Assembly: GCF_021369635.1 (NCBI RefSeq) | Contig: NZ_JAJNBZ010000023.1 | Span: forward strand, 1 to 64,000 | Reading direction: 5' to 3' | Length of the DNA: 64,000 bases | Source: Paenibacillus profundus | GTDB taxonomy: Bacteria; Bacillota; Bacilli; Paenibacillales; Paenibacillaceae | Part shown: positions 50,571 through 60,582 of the stretch, one piece after another | Numbering within the stretch: position 1 is the stretch's first letter | Layout: each line of letters begins with the position of its first letter | Position numbers and translations under genes: made by a program | The notes under the pieces: model-generated | Seen by the model: the letters and a program-made list of their open reading frames with translations, nothing else | What the model was told of the DNA's origin: nothing | Databases searched by the model: none

Positions 50571-52811
50571 ATGACAACGAAAACGAAACGTACAGGACGC
50601 CAACTGCTGCAGACAACGATAGCGGCCGCCATGGCATTTACGATGCTTGCAGCTCCATTTACCTCTACAAACACGGCTTACGCGCAAGCAGATTCCGAAG
50701 GAAGCCCGACACAGGCTGCTTCCGCATTGACAGCGCAAACGAAGCAAGATGTAAAAACCAACATTCAATATGATATTCAAGCCAAGCTGAACACGGATGA
50801 CATGACGATATCCGGGAAGCAAACGGTGAAGTACCGCAACACGTCCTCCGATAAGCTTAACGATGTCGTGTTCCGCTTGTTCGCCGATGCGCACCGCTCG
50901 AAAGAAACGCAGCCATCGATGTTTGCCCGCAGCAACGAAGAAATTGCACAAGAAAATCCAGATAAAAAATCGGAGGATTTTCTGGGCGGCATCGATATTA
51001 TTAGCGTAAAGGATGCGGCTACAGGGCGCACGCTTGCCACGAAAAACGAAAAGCAAGCGCTGACCGTTCAGCTTGAGAAGGCACTTAACCAAGATGAGGA
51101 AGTTGCTTTGGAGTTGGAATACAAGACAAAAATTCCGTTTGGTTCGCAGCGACTGTCTTATCAAAAAGATATCATTAACGGCGCTCATTGGTTCCCGGTC
51201 ATGTCCGTCTATGACGAGAAGACGCATACTTGGAACAAGACGCCTTATAGCACGAAATTCGAGACCGATTATTACGAAGTGGCTGACTACAATGTAAACA
51301 TGAACGTGCCAGAGAAGCTCCAAGTGGTGATGCCGGGACAAATGTCGGAGCAGCCAGCTGAAGCCGGCCGCAAGGTCGTATCGACGAAGTCGGACAAGAC
51401 CCGCGAGCTTGTGTTTTTCTCTAGTGAAAAATTCCATAAAGCCAGCAAGACAAAGAATGGTTTGACAGTAGAGTATGTGTACTACAATGACAACAACGAT
51501 CCGGCTAAGACGGCCGTAATCAATAAGTATATTGATCAAGCGTTCAAAGCCATCGAATTTTTCAGCGATAAATTCGGCAAATATGAATATCCCGAGTTCC
51601 GCATCGTGGAGTCCCACGTGGAAGGCGTAGCCGTGGAGTTCTCGCGTGTTATTCAGATGGGCCTTGTTGACGCTAATGCCGCACCAGAGAAAAAAACCGC
51701 ATTTGTGCATGAAATCGCGCATCAATGGTTCCACTCCATTATCGGCAATGACTCCGAGACGGAATCGTTTTTGGATGAAGGCTTTGCGGATTTCGCCATG
51801 AGCTATTTCTTTAATGAGCAAGGCAGCAAGCTGAGCGGCTTCGATAATGTTCGGAGCGATATATATCCGCTGGACATAGCGATCAACTCCACGAACGACA
51901 ACGCCGGGGAATCGCCGGATGCTTTGTTCTATAAGAGAGGCCGACTCGCCATTTACGAGCTGTACCGCACGGTCGGGCAAGAGAAGTTCGACGCGTTCAT
52001 GAAGGAGTACTTCAACCGTTACGCATACCGCAACGCGACCGTTGCTGGCCTGCTGCAGACAATCGAGGACCAGTTCGGCAAGGCGGTCCGCGATCGAATG
52101 GATGACAATCTGAATAAGCCTAACTTCGAGCTCAAGCCGGAATACGGCATGACAGAGGCAGAACAAGCGGAATTTATGCGCTTAGGCATGGTAGAGATGT
52201 ATGATGGGGTCGAGCAAGGTTACCCTAATCTGTCGAAAGAAACGATGTTTAAAATAATGACCAAAGCGCTGCATGGCGAACCGCTGACCATCGTTTACAG
52301 CAATCCGGTCAGCAAAGCGGCCAAGGAACAGCAGGAAATGCTGTTCAGCGGCATTCAAAATATGCTTAGCATGACCGGTATGAAAGCCGACATCATGTCC
52401 GAGCGGCAAGCGATTAAGAAAAACATGGAGACGACGCTGGCCAAAAGCAACGTCATCGTCATTGGCAATCCGAAGCATAATACGTTCATTCAAGCCTTGA
52501 AGCCGGCTATTGTGGCAAAGGCCGAGCAAGCGGGCTTCCCGTGGAAAGAAGTGATGAACAAGCCTGGACTTCACGGTGCATATGGCGTCACGCATCCGTA
52601 TAACAAAGACCGTATGGTCGTGCACTACTTCTGGACGGACGATCATGTCAACGAGAAAGCGGCAGCTGGCTTCTTGCCTTTGGCTGGAATGAAAACATTG
52701 ATGGTAACGAACAATTTTTATCAGTACTTTGTCCAAAAGGCAGACGGCTCTATCTATAAAGAAAAATTTGTGGACAACCCGATCTCGAAGCTTTTCCAGA
52801 CGGAGGAATAA
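50571..52811 (+). CDS. Secreted M1-family zinc metallopeptidase
   Basis: Exported protease or aminopeptidase of 746 residues. The signal peptide (MTTKTKRTGRQLLQTTIAAA, cleaved near AYA-QA) is preceded by GAAGGAAG. The zinc site is HEIAHQWFH with H380, E381, H384, then exactly 18 residues to E403 (FLDEGFADF), which is the M1 pattern. The usual GAMEN substrate motif is replaced by EGVAVEFSRV, keeping only the Glu, so the N-terminal-binding role may differ. A C-terminal part (about 570-746) with NPVSKAAKEQQEMLFSGIQN is not typical of aminopeptidase N. A single-gene unit closed by the terminator at 52854. Confidence 0.9.
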   Translation: MTTKTKRTGRQLLQTTIAAAMAFTMLAAPFTSTNTAYAQADSEGSPTQAASALTAQTKQDVKTNIQYDIQAKLNTDDMTISGKQTVKYRNTSSDKLNDVVFRLFADAHRSKETQPSMFARSNEEIAQENPDKKSEDFLGGIDIISVKDAATGRTLATKNEKQALTVQLEKALNQDEEVALELEYKTKIPFGSQRLSYQKDIINGAHWFPVMSVYDEKTHTWNKTPYSTKFETDYYEVADYNVNMNVPEKLQVVMPGQMSEQPAEAGRKVVSTKSDKTRELVFFSSEKFHKASKTKNGLTVEYVYYNDNNDPAKTAVINKYIDQAFKAIEFFSDKFGKYEYPEFRIVESHVEGVAVEFSRVIQMGLVDANAAPEKKTAFVHEIAHQWFHSIIGNDSETESFLDEGFADFAMSYFFNEQGSKLSGFDNVRSDIYPLDIAINSTNDNAGESPDALFYKRGRLAIYELYRTVGQEKFDAFMKEYFNRYAYRNATVAGLLQTIEDQFGKAVRDRMDDNLNKPNFELKPEYGMTEAEQAEFMRLGMVEMYDGVEQGYPNLSKETMFKIMTKALHGEPLTIVYSNPVSKAAKEQQEMLFSGIQNMLSMTGMKADIMSERQAIKKNMETTLAKSNVIVIGNPKHNTFIQALKPAIVAKAEQAGFPWKEVMNKPGLHGAYGVTHPYNKDRMVVHYFWTDDHVNEKAAAGFLPLAGMKTLMVTNNFYQYFVQKADGSIYKEKFVDNPISKLFQTEE

Positions 52812-52853
52812 ATTAGAATTTAAATAATGCAGCCAATATACTATACGCTAAAG

Positions 52854-52880
52854 CCGCAGGGGTGACTCCTGCGGTTTTTT
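52854..52880 (+). terminator. Terminator of the M1 peptidase gene
   Basis: CCGCAGG (52854-52860) pairs with CCTGCGG (52868-52874), followed by six T. The 470 bases up to amt hold a 99-codon ORF without ribosome site that I do not call, and nothing else evident. Confidence 0.95.
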
Positions 52881-53354
52881 CATTTTCACATCTCGAAACT
52901 ACTTCTCGTGTTCACTTGTCTCTGTTTCGATCTGTCTTTTTGTCCACTCTCCCCAATGTTCAGATTGCGTAATGAATGGCTTGGGGGTACATAAACGTCT
53001 CGTGAGGACGATGGGGAAAATGACCCTTGCTCTTAAAGGAAGGCGAGCGTTGACAAAGTACAGAGTGAGTGAGAGAAGAACAGCACCAATCGCAATTCGA
53101 GCTTATGTCCAATTATTTCTGAATAATTGGGATAGTGGGCAAAAGAACGATTTGGCGAATTCGAAAGCGGATCCGCACGGTAATGGAGAAAGCTATAGGT
53201 TAGCAATTATAATGTTAGGTTTATTTACATATATTGAACAATTGTATGGATTCTTTTCAATAATCCATTGAATCGAGCTCATTTCACGTCTATAATCTCC
53301 ATAAATCAGTTTATGTTTGTTATATTATCTAACATGATGAGGAGTGTGGAGAAA

Positions 53355-54755
53355 ATGAGAAGTAACAATGTGAAGCGCGCAATGCGAGATGGGGGCAGGT
53401 GGGCGGTGGCCGCTCTCCTAGGTTGCGGATGGTTCGGGCTTGTTCCAAGCTTTGCCCTGGCCGCAGGAGAAGCGTCTGTCCAGACGCTGGAGACGGGACT
53501 TAACGCCTTGTGGGTAATGCTGTCCGCCATCCTCGTGCTGTTCATGCAAGCGGGCTTTATTTTGCTTGAATCCGGATCTACGCGGATGAAAAATGCGGGA
53601 CATGTCGCCGGGAAAACCGTCTTCACCGTCGGTTTGTGCTCGCTCGTATACTGGGCGGCCGGTTACGGCCTCATCTTTGGCAGTGAGGGCAATGCTTTCG
53701 TCGGCTGGGGCGACTTCTTCTTCAATCCGCAAGCTGCCGCCGGCATGCCTCCGTTCGTCTTTTTCACCTTTCAGTTCGCATTCGCTGCAGTTTCTCTATC
53801 CATTGCTTGGGGCGGATTTGCCGAGCGGGCAAAGCTGTCCGTCTACGTTCTCTTCACGGTGTTGTTCACCGCTATCATCTACCCGGTCGTCGCTCATTGG
53901 ATCTGGGGCGGCGGCTGGCTCGCCGAACATGGCAAGCAGGATTTCGCCGGCTCTACGGTCGTTCACTTGACTGGTGCGATGGCGGCGCTTGCAGCTACAC
54001 TTCTTCTGAAACCCCGCATCGGAAAATACAACAAAGACGGCGCTCCGAATAAAATCAAAGGTCATAACCAAGTGTATACGACGCTTGGCGTGCTTATCCT
54101 CTGGATCGGCTGGTTCGGCTTTAATGCAGGCAGCACACTGGCGGTCGGTGACGGATTTTTCGGCTACGTCGCGATGAACACACAGCTGGGGGCAGGTGCT
54201 GGCGCGCTCGCCACGCTCGCCATTAGCTGGATCATGAACGGCAAAGCCGATATCCCGACGATTCTGAACGGCACGCTAGCCGGCTTGGTCGCCATTACCG
54301 CGTCTTGCGCCTTCGTTGATCCGTGGGCAGCCATCGTCATCGGGCTTATCGCCGGCATGCTCGTCTTCTACAGCGCGAAGCTGTTCGAGAAGCTGCGCAT
54401 CGACGACCCGATCTATGCCTTGTCTGTTCACGGCATGGCAGGCATATGGGGAACGCTCTCGAACGGCATCTTCGCTACGACGGAACTGGCAGAGAAGGTC
54501 GGTGTCGGCAGGGGCGGATTAATCGATACCGGCAGCCTCAAGCAGTTGTGGGTTCAAGTGTATGGCATTGCGGCGGCGGGCGCCTTTGCATTCTTCGTCT
54601 CCTATATCCTCCTGTTCGTCATCAAGGGGTTGATAGGTCTGCGCGTGCACGAGGAGCAAGAGATTATCGGACTCGACCTGAGCGAGCATGGCGAGTACGG
54701 TTATCCGGAACAGATGAAGCAGGCGCATGAATCCCTTGTCGGCCAACATTCCTGA
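53355..54755 (+). CDS. amt: Ammonium transporter (Amt family)
   Basis: Trimeric ammonium channel of 466 residues. The ATG at 53355 lies in a purine-rich stretch (GAGGAGTGTGGAGAAA); upstream ATGs in the same frame are possible. A cleavable N-terminal signal (residues 1-37, ending FALA) precedes the 11 membrane helices. Signature blocks are FILLESGSTRMKNAGHVAGK, DFAGSTVVHLTGAMAALAAT (shortened to DFAGSTVVHLTG) and the pore His in ALSVHGMAGIWGTLSNGIFA. The cytoplasmic tail carries EIIGLDLSEHGEYGY, common in this family. No PII (glnK) gene is next to it. Confidence 0.95.
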   Translation: MRSNNVKRAMRDGGRWAVAALLGCGWFGLVPSFALAAGEASVQTLETGLNALWVMLSAILVLFMQAGFILLESGSTRMKNAGHVAGKTVFTVGLCSLVYWAAGYGLIFGSEGNAFVGWGDFFFNPQAAAGMPPFVFFTFQFAFAAVSLSIAWGGFAERAKLSVYVLFTVLFTAIIYPVVAHWIWGGGWLAEHGKQDFAGSTVVHLTGAMAALAATLLLKPRIGKYNKDGAPNKIKGHNQVYTTLGVLILWIGWFGFNAGSTLAVGDGFFGYVAMNTQLGAGAGALATLAISWIMNGKADIPTILNGTLAGLVAITASCAFVDPWAAIVIGLIAGMLVFYSAKLFEKLRIDDPIYALSVHGMAGIWGTLSNGIFATTELAEKVGVGRGGLIDTGSLKQLWVQVYGIAAAGAFAFFVSYILLFVIKGLIGLRVHEEQEIIGLDLSEHGEYGYPEQMKQAHESLVGQHS

Positions 54756-54995
54756 GGCGGTTGGCATGACTCTGCCGCCATTGCAACTGCTCCGCCGCTT
54801 TATCGACAAGGCGCCCGACTGTGGTTCGCGCTGTTGCGCGACATCGAACGGCAGCGGGAGGTGCGGACGGTCGGGGAGCTATATGCTTTTCTCGGTCAGG
54901 AATAAACCGAATATGAGGTCTGAAGACGCCAACCGTCATTGGAGATGTTTTTGGCTGTCCTTCAGGCCTTTCTTTGCTTCGGTTCCAAAAACTAG

Positions 54996-55048
54996 TTGCA
55001 CTATACTCTAATTTGAATATAATAATAAATGTATTAAAATTAGAATAT
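54996..55048 (+). promoter_or_regulatory. Promoter and PadR operator before the MDR transporter
   Basis: TTGCAC (54996-55001), 16-base spacer and TATAAT (55018-55023) form a good promoter. It is covered by an inverted repeat of two 17-base half-sites, 55003-55019 and 55032-55048, identical at 15 of 17 positions and 12 bases apart (core CTAATTT). PadR proteins bind such AT-rich palindromes. The PadR gene two positions downstream is the obvious partner. The 240 bases between amt and this site hold a coding-looking tail without start (see rejected list). Confidence 0.8.
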
Positions 55049-55068
55049 ATAAAAGGAGAGGGATTGCA

Positions 55069-56604
55069 TTGTCTCGTGTTCATATGACTGTACTTGGATT
55101 GTTAATGGCGTTGCTTATCGTCTCGCTGGACCAAACTATATTGGTCACCGCCTTGCCTACGATTGTGGCGAAGCTGGGCGGCATGAATGAGTTCACTTGG
55201 GTGTTCTCTGCCTATTTAATTGCGAGCGTGGCTGGCATGCCGCTGTTCGGGAAGCTTTCCGATATGTATGGGAGAAAACGATTTTTTGTGTTCGGAATCA
55301 TCGTGTTTATGCTCGGTTCGATATTGTGTGGCACAGCATCGTCCATGAGCGAGCTTATTGTGTACCGTGTCGTTCAGGGGATTGGCGGTGGGGCGCTGAT
55401 GCCGGTTGTGTTCACGATCTTGTTCGATATTTTCCCGGCCGAGAAGCGGGCGAAAATGACCGGGCTGTTCGGCGCTGTCTTCGGGCTGTCCAGTGTGCTT
55501 GGACCGATAGCGGGCGCATTCTTCACGGATCATTTGCATTGGCGCTGGATATTCTTCATTAATTTGCCCATTGGGATTATTGCGCTGCTGATTGTTATCT
55601 TCTGCTATCGCGAATCTTTAGTCTTCCTGAGTCAGAAGCTTGATTGGTTCGGCACATTTACGTTGGTCGCCTCGATTCTGTGCTTCATGCTCGCCATTGA
55701 AATGAGCGGCAAAGATTACGCGTGGACGTCTCCGCTCATACTTGGTTTGTTCGCCGGAGCGATTGTGCTGGTCATTGCGTTTCTGTGGATCGAATCGAGG
55801 GTGGCGGAACCAATCATTCCATTAAAGCTGTTCAAAAATCGGCTCTTCACCTCCAGCATGGCTGCCGGGATGTTATTCGGCATGGTTCTGATGGCAGGAG
55901 CTACCTTCATTCCGTTGTTCGTGCAGGGCGTTGCCGGTGGGAGCGCCACAAATGCAAGTACGGTGCTCACGCCCATGATGCTTGCTCTTGTTGTAAGCAG
56001 CATGGCTGGTGGCATGCTGATGAGGAAAATGCCATTCCGCAATATTATGATAACCGCGATCTTGTTCCTGTTGTTGTCGGTCGTCTGTTTGGCAGGAATG
56101 ACACCGGATACGACGCGACTGCAGATGACGCTTTATATGGTATTAATGGGGCTTGGCATAGGGGCATCTTATCCCGTAACTTCCCTGGCTGCTCAGCATA
56201 ATATCGACTATCAGCAACGGGGAACGGTCAACTCGCTGGTCCGTTTTTTTCAGACACTTGGAAATACACTCGGCATCGCTATTTTCGGCAGCATTCAAAC
56301 TTCCTACTTACAAGAAAAATACAGCGCGGTGCTATCGGATCCGAAGCTGGCGGAAATGTTCGGCAATCCTCAGGTTCTGCTTCAAGACGAAGTAAGACAA
56401 TCGATGCCGGGCTCCTTGCTGAAGCAGCTGCTTGAAGTATTGTCGGATTCGATCGCGTACGTGTTCCAATGGTCTATTCTGATTTGTCTGTTGGCGGTTA
56501 TGTTCATTTTGATGATGGGTCGTGTTAAAATGGTGACAACAAAACCTCATGGACATTCGACAACTGCTGCCGTTCAGGTGAACCGTTCATCCGTTGAAAG
56601 GTAA
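55069..56604 (+). CDS. MFS multidrug efflux transporter, DHA2 (14-helix) family
   Basis: Drug-proton antiporter of 511 residues. The TTG start at 55069 has GGAGAGGG 7 bases upstream. About 14 membrane segments, with the DHA2 motifs LDQTILVTALPTIV (helix 1), GKLSDMYGRKRFF (motif A) and the motif C-like GAVFGLSSVLGPIAGAFFTD (VLGPIAGAF). Co-transcribed with the PadR-type regulator 38 bases on, from a promoter overlapped by a palindrome. This arrangement predicts induction by a drug-like ligand. Confidence 0.93.
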   Translation: MSRVHMTVLGLLMALLIVSLDQTILVTALPTIVAKLGGMNEFTWVFSAYLIASVAGMPLFGKLSDMYGRKRFFVFGIIVFMLGSILCGTASSMSELIVYRVVQGIGGGALMPVVFTILFDIFPAEKRAKMTGLFGAVFGLSSVLGPIAGAFFTDHLHWRWIFFINLPIGIIALLIVIFCYRESLVFLSQKLDWFGTFTLVASILCFMLAIEMSGKDYAWTSPLILGLFAGAIVLVIAFLWIESRVAEPIIPLKLFKNRLFTSSMAAGMLFGMVLMAGATFIPLFVQGVAGGSATNASTVLTPMMLALVVSSMAGGMLMRKMPFRNIMITAILFLLLSVVCLAGMTPDTTRLQMTLYMVLMGLGIGASYPVTSLAAQHNIDYQQRGTVNSLVRFFQTLGNTLGIAIFGSIQTSYLQEKYSAVLSDPKLAEMFGNPQVLLQDEVRQSMPGSLLKQLLEVLSDSIAYVFQWSILICLLAVMFILMMGRVKMVTTKPHGHSTTAAVQVNRSSVER

Positions 56605-56642
56605 AGCAAGGTTGTTGTCTCATGGATAAAGAGGTGGAACCG

Positions 56643-57221
56643 ATGTCGATGCAACTGGCTATTCTTGGATTGCTCATGGACAAAGACTATCATCCTTATG
56701 AAATGAGCCAGGAAATGAAAGAACGCGAAATGCACAACTATATGAAGCTTCAATACGGTTCTCTTTATTATGCGATCGAAAAATTGAAAAAGAACGGATT
56801 GATTGAAGCGGTAGAAGTAATTAGCGGAGGATCGCGTCCTGACAAGACGATTTACCGGATTACGGAGCAGGGGAAGTCAGAATTTGAACGGTTGCTGCTT
56901 AAGGAGATGAAGCTGCCCCCGCATTTGCAGCATCCCTTCTTTGCGGCCTTGTCCTTTGTCAGATATGGCGATCAGGAAGAGATTAAAGCGATTATCCAAT
57001 CGCGCATTGAATTGTTCGAGAAGGAAGCGGAGCGGATGTGGGCTCTATATGAAGAGCATGTCCCTCACGCATCGCGTGCCGTGCTGCACATGTTGTATGG
57101 AGGATACCGATACACGGTTACAGAACTGAATTGGTTGAAGGATCTGTATAAAGACGCTGCAGCCGATCGATTAAGTGATGTCGGTGAGCCGCTCCCCGTG
57201 CTTCCGCTGCACAAATCTTGA
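56643..57221 (+). CDS. PadR-family transcriptional repressor
   Basis: Repressor of 192 residues from the ATG at 56643 (GAGGTGG 5 bases upstream). Residues 1-85 form the PadR winged helix (MQLAILGLLMDKDYHPYEMS, then QYGSLYYAIEKLKKNGLIEA and DKTIYRITEQGKSEFERLL). Residues 95-180 form the helical C-terminal dimerisation domain of the Vir-like subfamily. It is transcribed with the MDR transporter and very likely represses both genes through the operator at 55003-55048. Terminator at 57255. Confidence 0.93.
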   Translation: MSMQLAILGLLMDKDYHPYEMSQEMKEREMHNYMKLQYGSLYYAIEKLKKNGLIEAVEVISGGSRPDKTIYRITEQGKSEFERLLLKEMKLPPHLQHPFFAALSFVRYGDQEEIKAIIQSRIELFEKEAERMWALYEEHVPHASRAVLHMLYGGYRYTVTELNWLKDLYKDAAADRLSDVGEPLPVLPLHKS

Positions 57222-57254
57222 ACTCCTGTGCTTCGCTCCATAAATATTGTCGAA

Positions 57255-57289
57255 AGAACATTCCAGCCTGTCGGGAATGTTCTTTTTTT
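57255..57289 (+). terminator. Terminator after padR
   Basis: AGAACATTCC (57255-57264) pairs with GGGAATGTTCT (57273-57283), followed by seven T. Confidence 0.95.
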
Positions 57290-57351
57290 GATGAATATGA
57301 ATAAAAGGAAAAAGCGGTGGACATCCTTCCCACTAAGGGAGGGGTAACCAT

Positions 57352-58224
57352 ATGTTTACAATGTATATCACACGCTCGGAACGGAAGGGACGAATGGCAT
57401 CGAGAAGAGACCGTCAGACATACGTGTTGGCAAGGTTGTCTAGGTTCGTTTGTTTAACTGCATTGCTCATGACGATTGCAGCATTAGTGCCGTGGCATAC
57501 GGCAATGGCATATCTGTCTGCATCCCAGACATATCAGTGGAATAAGGAGCTTCCAGAAAAATACAGAACATCATTTCCATGGTCCGATGACCGTTTGCAG
57601 CCGATGCAAACATTGACTGAACAGGCCATCAATAATCAAAATAGGAACCAGTGGAGTAATTACCTGCGACCAACCAATCAGATTGCATCACCACTTGCAC
57701 TTGTGTTCGTCGAACCGCCATTGAAAAAGCCATCGGCAAAGCAGCCGCAATCAGCGGTGCCGGTCTCTTCGGCGCAAATGTCGTTTACGGATTCGAATCT
57801 GGCTCCGCAGCAGCAGCAAGTGATTAAGAGCCTGAAGGTTGTTGCGACAGGGTATACGGCTGGTGTAGAGTCGACTGGAAAAAAACCGGGACATCCAGAG
57901 TACGGCATTACGTATTCGGGAGTGAAGGTGCGCAGAGATTACGTCTCGACCATTGCGGCCGATTTATCGGTCTTCCCTTTAGGAAGTATATTGTATATTC
58001 CTGGATACGGATACGGCATCGTGTCGGATATCGGTTCCAAAATAAAAGGGAAGAAAATCGATCTGTACTTCGACACCACGAAGCAAGTATACAGTCAGTG
58101 GGGCAAAAAAGAAGTGGAAGTGCAGTTGATCAAGCAAGGAAGCGGTAAAATATCGGAGAAAACGTTAAACGAATTAAATGAAGCGGTATTTAAGAACGGA
58201 AACATACCAAAATCAATGCTGTAG
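57352..58224 (+). CDS. 3D-domain cell-wall protein (YuiC/MltA-like)
   Basis: Exported protein of 290 residues. AAGGGAGGGG precedes the ATG. A membrane helix at about 31-52 acts as signal anchor. A Gln/Pro/Ser-rich linker runs to about 150. The C-terminal 3D domain (double-psi barrel) reads [50 protein letters not shown], and [20 protein letters not shown]; the three Asp residues of this fold are D in AADLS, SDIG and IDLYF. YuiC of B. subtilis, the nearest type, is a lytic transglycosylase acting in spores. Followed by a SASP gene, which fits a sporulation or germination setting, though the two are separately promoted. Confidence 0.85.
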   Translation: MFTMYITRSERKGRMASRRDRQTYVLARLSRFVCLTALLMTIAALVPWHTAMAYLSASQTYQWNKELPEKYRTSFPWSDDRLQPMQTLTEQAINNQNRNQWSNYLRPTNQIASPLALVFVEPPLKKPSAKQPQSAVPVSSAQMSFTDSNLAPQQQQVIKSLKVVATGYTAGVESTGKKPGHPEYGITYSGVKVRRDYVSTIAADLSVFPLGSILYIPGYGYGIVSDIGSKIKGKKIDLYFDTTKQVYSQWGKKEVEVQLIKQGSGKISEKTLNELNEAVFKNGNIPKSML

Positions 58225-58266
58225 CTGTTGCAGAAGAACCTGACAAGTTGCATGTGCCGCCCCGCC

Positions 58267-58296
58267 GAATAAAGGGGAAGCTGTCATCGCATAATA
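58267..58296 (+). promoter_or_regulatory. Candidate sigma-G promoter of the SASP gene
   Basis: GAATAA (58267-58272), 17-base spacer, CATAATA (58290-58296). Both boxes match the B. subtilis sigma-G consensus (-35 GHATR, -10 CATNHTA), as expected for a SASP gene expressed in the forespore. Confidence 0.65.
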
Positions 58297-58366
58297 CTTC
58301 TTGGGGAAACGATGGTTTCCTTGACATGTCCGTGAATCCAGCGGAAACTTCAGGAGGTGAATAACG

Positions 58367-58609
58367 ATGGTAAAAAACAACAAAGCAAACCGCATGAATC
58401 CTGCTAATGCGAAATACAATTCGGAATTCGGATCAGAATCTGTAGCGTCAGATACTGAGTTCGGAGTAGAATCTGTAGCGTCAGATACTGAGTTCGGAGC
58501 AGAATCTGTAACCGCAGATACTGAATTTGGCGCTGACTCAGTAGGAAATGCTGGAGCAATCAACAATAATGATGCAATGAAAAATATTGTGAAAAAAACG
58601 AAAAAATAG
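58367..58609 (+). CDS. Gamma-type small acid-soluble spore protein
   Basis: Protein of 80 residues with CAGGAGG 8 bases before the ATG. Four repeats centred on EFG[SVA][ED]S (NSEFGSES, DTEFGVES, DTEFGAES, DTEFGADS), each flanked by V-A-S/T-A-D. These resemble the TEF(A/G)SE cleavage sites of germination protease GPR in gamma SASPs, which serve as amino-acid store in the spore core. The DNA repeats with a period of 33 bases between 58440 and 58535, two units being almost identical, so copy number may vary between strains. A sigma-G-type promoter lies upstream. Confidence 0.88.
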   Translation: MVKNNKANRMNPANAKYNSEFGSESVASDTEFGVESVASDTEFGAESVTADTEFGADSVGNAGAINNNDAMKNIVKKTKK

Positions 58610-58643
58610 GTACATTCGCATGGATGTTATCTATAACGGAATC

Positions 58644-60582
58644 AAAAAGGGGCTGTCCAGAAAGTCGGTGAAAGCTGACTGATGGACGCCCCGTTTTTGT
58701 TGAATGTTAAAAAGTTGAATGTTAAAAATAGGAACAAAAAAATCACCAATTCCTGTAGAATGGAAGTTACCAGACAACCTACTCAGGAAAGGGCGATTTT
58801 TTTGCGTAATCTAACGACTACTACCGAACAGTATACCATGCAACAAAAACTTTCTCTAGAGGATATCGAATGGAAGACCGTTGCCAAACGAGACCTTGCT
58901 CCTACCTTCAAAGCATACGACAACAAACAAGCTCAGATGATTCTGGATTTGGAGATGTATATCCCGGCCCATCATGTGGCCCGTGTCATTGATGAGATGA
59001 TTGAAGCAATCCCTGACCAGCAGTTATTTGCCCACTACACAGGCGGAGGCCGCAGTTCCTACCATCCCAAAATGATGCTCAAGGTGATCCTTTACGGCTA
59101 CTCACAAAAAGTATATTCTTGTCGCGGCATTGAAAAGTTGCTGCGCGAAAACATCCCAGCGATGTGGCTGGCGGCGATGCAGCAGCCGGACTTCCGCACC
59201 TTGAACGACTTCCGCGGAGTGCGCCTGAAATCACTCATGGACGAGCTGTTTGAAACGATGATCCAAAAGCTCATTGCGGACCATTACATCACGATGGAGA
59301 ACTACTTTCTCGATGGCACGAAGATTGAAGCGAACGCGGGCAAGTATTCCTTTGTGTGGAAAAAATCCACGCTGCGCTTCGAAGAAAAGCTCAAGGAAAA
59401 GGTACAGGCGACCCTTGCGCATATTCATACGCTCACGCAGCAAGAAGCTAGCGAATACGCGGCGGCAGAACCAGACGAGTTCCCTGCCAAGCTCGAAAAA
59501 GCAGCGGTCGTGTTGGAGGAAAAGGTCGAAGAATTAACGGAACAAATAGCGGCGGCAACTGGCAGCGAAGAGCGGAAAAGCTTACGTAAGGAACGCAGTG
59601 TCTTGAAGCAACCGCTGAAACAGATTCGAGAGGATTTTCTTCCCCGGTTCACCAAGTATGAGCAACAGAAGGCCTGCTTTGGCGACCGCAACAGCTATTC
59701 CAAAACGGATTCGGATGCGACGTTTATGCGTATGAAGGAAGATCATATGAAGAACGGGCAATTGAAACCGGGCTACAATGTACAGATGGCGACAGAAAAC
59801 CAGTTCATTTTGTTTTACAGCCTTCACCAGCGCCCCACAGATACGCGCTGCTTCATTCCGCATATGGAGCAATTGGCAGCGTCTTCTTTACCGTTTCCAA
59901 AAACCGTGGTTGCGGATGCGGACTATGGAAGCGAAGAGAACTATTTGTATGCGATGGGCGAAGAAAAGGAGCCGCGTTTTGATTTTCTCATTCCCTATGG
60001 CAACTATATGAAAGAGAAGACGCGTCGTTACAAGAAGGACATCCGGCACGCTTCCAACTGGACGTATGACGAGCACGATGACCGCTTTATTTGCCCAAAT
60101 GGCCGGTATGTGCGGTTTAAGAAATACCAAATGAAAAAGAACGCTTCTGGCCTGGAGCAAAGCTTTAAGATCTATGAATGTGAAGATTGCAGCGGTTGTC
60201 CATTCAAGGCAAGCTGCACGAAGGCAAAGGGGAATCGCAAGGTACATTGGAATACAGTCTGGGAAGAGCTAAAAGCTAAGGCCAAAAAAGCCCTTGAGGA
60301 TGACGAGAAGTCCGCGATCTATGCGCTGCGTAAAGTAGAGGTAGAAAGCGTATTTGGTCACATCAAGGGCAATCGCTCGTTCCGTCGGTTCTCCTTACGA
60401 GGGCAAGATAAGGTTCACACGGAGTTTGGGATTGTGGCTTTAGCCCACAATCTACTAAAAGTGGCGGGCATCCGCCTCACTGCTTTCTTGAAAAAGCGAC
60501 AACACAAAAAAAGTTGGGCGGAAAACATTACACTTTTCCACCCAACTTTTTATTTTGGGGACTTATTGGACAGCCCCTTTTT
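58644..60582 (+). mobile_element. Complete insertion sequence, IS1182 family type
   Basis: About 1.94 kb, bounded by inverted repeats. The left end GGGGCTGTCCAGAAAGTC begins at 58649 (preceded by A5), and the right end in complement reads GGGGCTGTCCAATAAGTC, beginning at 60577 (followed by T6 on the plus strand): 16 of 18 identical. It holds one transposase gene. I could not see a clear target duplication. It lies between the SASP gene and the lia operon, about 160 bases before liaF. Confidence 0.88.
58649..58702 (+). terminator. Hairpin inside the left end of the IS
   Basis: GGGGC-TG-TCCA of the terminal repeat pairs with TGGA-C-GCCCC at about 58682-58692, with an inner AGTC/GACT stem, then GTTTTTG. 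It would stop outside transcription from entering the transposase gene, as in many IS. Confidence 0.65.

Noticed and set aside
50520-52166. 548-codon minus-strand ORF
   Set aside because: Antisense to the M1 peptidase, which has signal peptide and HEXXH-x18-E zinc site.
52972-53271. 99-codon ORF upstream of amt
   Set aside because: No ribosome site, no recognisable domain and odd composition; probably chance.
54760-54905. Coding-looking tail after amt (ARLWFALLRDIERQREVRT, then GELYAFLGQE) in the frame that follows the amt stop
   Set aside because: Looks like the end of a helical protein, but there is no start codon or ribosome site; perhaps a gene remnant or chance in GC-rich DNA.
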